NCBI GenBank assembly: GCA_964599915.1 | Contig: CAZRHR010000095.1 | Span: forward strand, 1-7,807 | Length of the DNA stretch: 7,807 nt | Direction of reading: 5' to 3' | DNA from: CAZRHR01 sp964599915 | Lineage (GTDB): Bacteria > Bacteroidota > Bacteroidia > CAIKAF01 | Shown: positions 5,374-7,807 of the stretch, one piece after another | Layout: every line of letters starts with the position of its first letter | Position numbering within the stretch: the stretch's first letter is position 1 | Notes under the pieces: model-generated | What the model saw: only the letters and a program-made list of their open reading frames with translations | What the model was told of the DNA's origin: nothing | The model's database searches: none | Program-made: the position numbers and the translations under genes

Positions 5374-6807
5374 GTGACCAAACCCTTTATGTTACATGCC
5401 CTCGGCCCCATCCTCGCCTTTCTGGTTTGGAGAATGGGACTTTGGTGGCTTCCTGATGCACCGGCGATGGTGCTTGGCATGGCCACGTGGATGGTCACGT
5501 GGTGGCTGCAAGGAAAAGTACCCATGGCCGTGGTGGCTCTTTTGCCTTTGGTCGTTTTTCCCATGCTGGGTGTGATGACCATGAAGGAAACGTCGGCTCC
5601 CTACGGAGATCCCATCGTTTTTCTGTTTTTAGGAGGTTTTCTTTTGGGGACGGCCCTGGAAAAATGGCAACTTCACCGCCGCATTGCTCTGTATATCCTT
5701 CGTTGGTCCGGGCACAAAACCTCCCAAGTGGTGCTTGGTTTTATTCTCGCCTCCGCTTTACTCAGCATGTGGATTTCCAACACGGCCACCGCCATGATGA
5801 TGTGGCCCATCGCCATGAGCATCATTGCATTGCTGGAAAAAGAATCGGGAAAACCCGCCACCATTCTAAGCAAATCGCTCATGTTGGCCGTCGCTTATGC
5901 CAGTAGCATTGGGGGCATTGGCACCTTGATTGGAACGCCACCCAATACAGTGATGCGCGGCATAGTGCACCAAATGACCGGATATGAAATTGGGTTCATG
6001 GATTGGATGTTGCTGGCCATGCCCTTGGTCTTACTCATGCTGGCCATACTTTATCTTCTCCTGACCAAAGTTTGTTTGCGCCCTGAACCTTTGGAAGGCG
6101 ATGTGGCCAAAGTGGTGGACACTGAAATTCAGCGTTTGGGGCCCATCACCACCGCAGAAAAGCGGGTTATGGCTATTTTCGTTGTAACGGCTTTATGCTG
6201 GATGTTTCGCACCCTCCTCAATGAGGTGTTGCCCCTTCAATTGGATGATACAGGCATCGCCATCATGGCCGGCGTGGCCTTGTTTCTTATTCCCTCCGGC
6301 ATCGAGAAAAAACAAGCTTTGTTGCAGTGGGACGATGCCCAAAAAGTATCTTGGGGCATCATTTTACTTTTCGGGGGCGGTTTAAGTTTAGCCAAAGGCA
6401 TGGAAGTGTCCGGATTGGTAGGTTTATTGGGGGAAGCCATGGCCGAAGGAAGCGGCGGGCATATCGGTTGGCTCGTGGTGCTTTTTATCATCTTGGGTAT
6501 TTTCCTCACTGAAGTAATGAGCAACGTAGCCTTGGTCAATGTGTTGCTTCCGGTGGTCATCGCCTTGGGTCTGAACCTAAAGACCGATGTGTTACAATTT
6601 GCCATTCCACTCACCATCGCCTCTTCTTGCGCTTTTATGTTACCCATGGCCACGCCGCCCAATGCCGTAGTCTTTGCCTCAGGAAAACTCCAGATTAAAG
6701 ACATGGTGCGGGTAGGACTTTGGCTGAACCTGCTGGCCATCGCTTGTATTTGGGCCTTGTGGTGGAGCTTAGGTCCCCTTTTACTTCCTGAAATAACCGG
6801 ACCTTAA
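5374..6807 (+). CDS. SLC13/DASS family sodium-coupled anion permease
   Basis: The 477-residue protein is hydrophobic throughout, with roughly eleven or twelve membrane segments arranged as two related halves. The first half has ISNTATAMM with the Ser-Asn-Thr motif at 135-137 and GGIGTLIGTPPN. The second half has TEVMSNVALVNVLLP with Ser383-Asn384-Val385, then MLPMATPPNAVVFASG. In the characterised relative VcINDY the two SNT motifs bind the carboxylate substrate and sodium, so the general role is Na+-driven uptake of dicarboxylates or related anions across the inner membrane. The exact substrate cannot be read, and Val in place of the second Thr might shift it. The family-typical PYGDPIVFLFLGGFLLGTALEKW is also present, with WQLHRRIAL straight after. 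The start is GTG at 5374; ATG at 5389 is a good alternative that removes five residues. It may be co-transcribed with msrA. Its stop is 3 bases from the convergent dehydrogenase. Confidence 0.92.
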   Translation: MTKPFMLHALGPILAFLVWRMGLWWLPDAPAMVLGMATWMVTWWLQGKVPMAVVALLPLVVFPMLGVMTMKETSAPYGDPIVFLFLGGFLLGTALEKWQLHRRIALYILRWSGHKTSQVVLGFILASALLSMWISNTATAMMMWPIAMSIIALLEKESGKPATILSKSLMLAVAYASSIGGIGTLIGTPPNTVMRGIVHQMTGYEIGFMDWMLLAMPLVLLMLAILYLLLTKVCLRPEPLEGDVAKVVDTEIQRLGPITTAEKRVMAIFVVTALCWMFRTLLNEVLPLQLDDTGIAIMAGVALFLIPSGIEKKQALLQWDDAQKVSWGIILLFGGGLSLAKGMEVSGLVGLLGEAMAEGSGGHIGWLVVLFIILGIFLTEVMSNVALVNVLLPVVIALGLNLKTDVLQFAIPLTIASSCAFMLPMATPPNAVVFASGKLQIKDMVRVGLWLNLLAIACIWALWWSLGPLLLPEITGP

Positions 6808-6810
6808 AAA

Positions 6811-7710
6811 TTAGGCTTTCGGACCGGAAGGTTTCGTTTTTCCTTTAATCATGGCTTCCACCATGTCCCAAGCTTCCGGTGGCACCATGTCGCCCACCCA
6901 AGTGAATTCTCCGCCATTTTTCATCCATTCTCCGCCATCTATCGTGATGACTTCTCCATTGATGTAAGAGGAGTAAACCGACATTAAAAATCCTGCCAGG
7001 TTGGCCAGTTCCTGGTGTTCGCCGAACCGACCCACCGGCACTTTCTTTTCCAGCGATAAATTTTTCAAAAATTCCTCCGGGAAAAGGCGATCCCAGGCGC
7101 CGGGCGTAGGGAAGGGGCCGGGCGCAATCGCGTTGAGGCGAATGTTTCTATTGCCCCATTCCACGGCCAAAGATCGGGTCATGGCCAAAACCCCGGCTTT
7201 TCCGCAAGCAGAAGGCACCACGTAAGCCGAACCTGTCCATGCATAGGTAGTCACAATGCTCAGGACCGTGCCTTTTAATTTTTGGTCCAACCAATATTTT
7301 CCAAAAGCCAAGGTACAGTTATAGGAACCTTTTAAAACAATATCTACCACCGAGTCAAAAGCCCGGTGACTTAAGCGTTCGGTAGGACTGATGAAATTTC
7401 CGGCCGCATTGTTGACCAATCCCGTTACCTTTCCAAAGCGTTCAATGCCAGCCGCCAGCACCTTTTCTACCTGTTCATACACCCGAACATCGCAAGCCAG
7501 ACCAAGCACTTCGCCCCCCGTAAGTTGGCTCAACTTGTCCGCCGCTTCCCGAATGACCTCTTCTCTGCGGCCACAAATGATAATTTTTGCGCCCAATTGA
7601 GAAAAGTAGGTGGCCATGGCCAAGCCCAAACCGGTTCCGCCACCGGTAATGCAAATCACTTCATCAGAAAGACTTCCGGCGGGAAGCATGGGATCCGTAT
7701 AATGTGGCAT
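6811..7710 (-). CDS. Short-chain dehydrogenase of the 2,4-dienoyl-CoA reductase type
   Basis: The 299-residue protein has the SDR cofactor motif TGGGTGLG (22-29) and CGRRE (46-50) after the second strand, whose arginines favour NADPH. NNAAGNFISPTERLS (100-114) and TTYAWTGSAYVVPSACGKAG (154-173) closely resemble mammalian mitochondrial 2,4-dienoyl-CoA reductase DECR1. In place of the common YxxxK this family uses SxxxK, here Ser167 and Lys171, with Tyr156 and Asn105. Their spacing (51, 11 and 4 residues) equals that of Asn148, Tyr199, Ser210 and Lys214 as I recall for the human enzyme. INGEVITIDGGEWM near the end is also typical. The expected reaction is NADPH-dependent reduction of 2,4-dienoyl-CoA during breakdown of unsaturated fatty acids; a related trans-2-enoyl-CoA reductase role is possible. 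The protein is cytoplasmic. The ATG at 7710 is chosen; ATG at 7689 (MLPAGSL) is an alternative that also aligns with homologues. No other beta-oxidation gene is in view. Confidence 0.9.
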   Translation of the reverse strand: MPHYTDPMLPAGSLSDEVICITGGGTGLGLAMATYFSQLGAKIIICGRREEVIREAADKLSQLTGGEVLGLACDVRVYEQVEKVLAAGIERFGKVTGLVNNAAGNFISPTERLSHRAFDSVVDIVLKGSYNCTLAFGKYWLDQKLKGTVLSIVTTYAWTGSAYVVPSACGKAGVLAMTRSLAVEWGNRNIRLNAIAPGPFPTPGAWDRLFPEEFLKNLSLEKKVPVGRFGEHQELANLAGFLMSVYSSYINGEVITIDGGEWMKNGGEFTWVGDMVPPEAWDMVEAMIKGKTKPSGPKA

Positions 7711-7773
7711 AGGTTTTTGTTTTAAAAGTAAAGGTTTTTTGAAGACCGGGCTTGGGTTTTACTTTCCTTAACA

Positions 7774-7807
7774 GGGAAAAGGGAAAAAGGTTGGTGGGGT
7801 GGGTGGG
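7774..7807 (+). other. G-tract cluster (potential G-quadruplex) cut by the right edge
   Basis: Runs of three or four G occur at 7774-7776, 7781-7783, 7796-7799, 7801-7803 and 7805-7807, with an extra GG pair at 7789-7790 and 7793-7794. The last three runs are separated by single T residues, a spacing that favours parallel G-quadruplexes. The cluster lies 64 bases upstream of the dehydrogenase start, G-rich on the template strand for that gene, and continues to the window edge. The rest of 7711-7773 holds only T- and A-rich sequence with a TACTTTTA element on the minus strand (7730-7723). Confidence 0.45.

Noticed and set aside
5480..5510. Two CACGTG palindromes 15 bases apart
   Set aside because: They lie within the permease coding sequence, encode conserved-looking membrane residues, and have no nearby promoter to act on.
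6237..6740. Antisense open frame of 167 codons opposite the permease
   Set aside because: The composition is what the complement of a membrane-protein gene gives, with many Ser, Pro and Met and no motif.
7195..7215. Loss of the SDR catalytic tyrosine (SxxxK instead of YxxxK) as a sign of a dead enzyme
   Set aside because: 2,4-dienoyl-CoA reductases naturally carry Ser at this site and use a different Tyr, which is present here as Tyr156.
1..7807. Defence island, CRISPR array, mobile element or secondary-metabolite cluster
   Set aside because: All seven coding regions belong to known household, transport or glycan families, and no repeat arrays, transposases, integrases or terminal repeats are visible.

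Overview
The window looks like ordinary chromosomal DNA from a member of the Bacteroidota. The evidence is indirect. The protein families (COG2509 FAD oxidoreductase, ABA4-like membrane protein, DASS permease, lipoprotein MsrA) have their closest remembered relatives in that phylum. Starts lack clear Shine-Dalgarno sequences, and several upstream regions carry TAnnTTT-type elements resembling the Bacteroidota -7 box TAnnTTTG. I cannot resolve order or genus. Genes fill nearly the whole window, and no gene-free stretch exceeds about 100 bases. I see no tRNA, rRNA, CRISPR array, insertion sequence or phage gene.

Layout: (1) A rhomboid intramembrane protease (minus strand, 1-344) is cut by the left edge just after its catalytic serine. 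(2) Only 25 bases away and divergent, an ABA4-like four-helix membrane protein (370-798) is followed after 24 bases, in the same reading frame, by a COG2509 FAD-dependent dehydrogenase (823-2376). These two probably form an operon. (3) Converging on it, with only 5 bases between stop codons, is a minus-strand pair of glycosyltransferases (3503-4624, then 2382-3500) separated by 2 bases and probably translationally coupled. (4) Divergent from the pair is a lipoprotein-type methionine sulfoxide reductase MsrA (4688-5335), followed 38 bases later by a SLC13/DASS anion permease (5374-6807). (5) Converging on the permease, with 3 bases between stops, is a short-chain dehydrogenase of the 2,4-dienoyl-CoA reductase type (6811-7710, minus). 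(6) The right edge (7711-7807) is the upstream region of that gene and ends in a run of G tracts.

The genes do not form one obvious pathway. The glycosyltransferases point to envelope glycan synthesis, MsrA to repair of oxidised envelope proteins, the permease to uptake of carboxylates or similar anions, and the dienoyl-CoA reductase to beta-oxidation of unsaturated fatty acids. The ABA4-like/FAD oxidoreductase pair is the least understood unit. I found no convincing new multi-gene system. The points most worth a second look are that pair, the bidirectional hairpin between convergent genes at 2384-2417, the diverged second SNT motif of the permease, and the G-tract cluster at the right edge.
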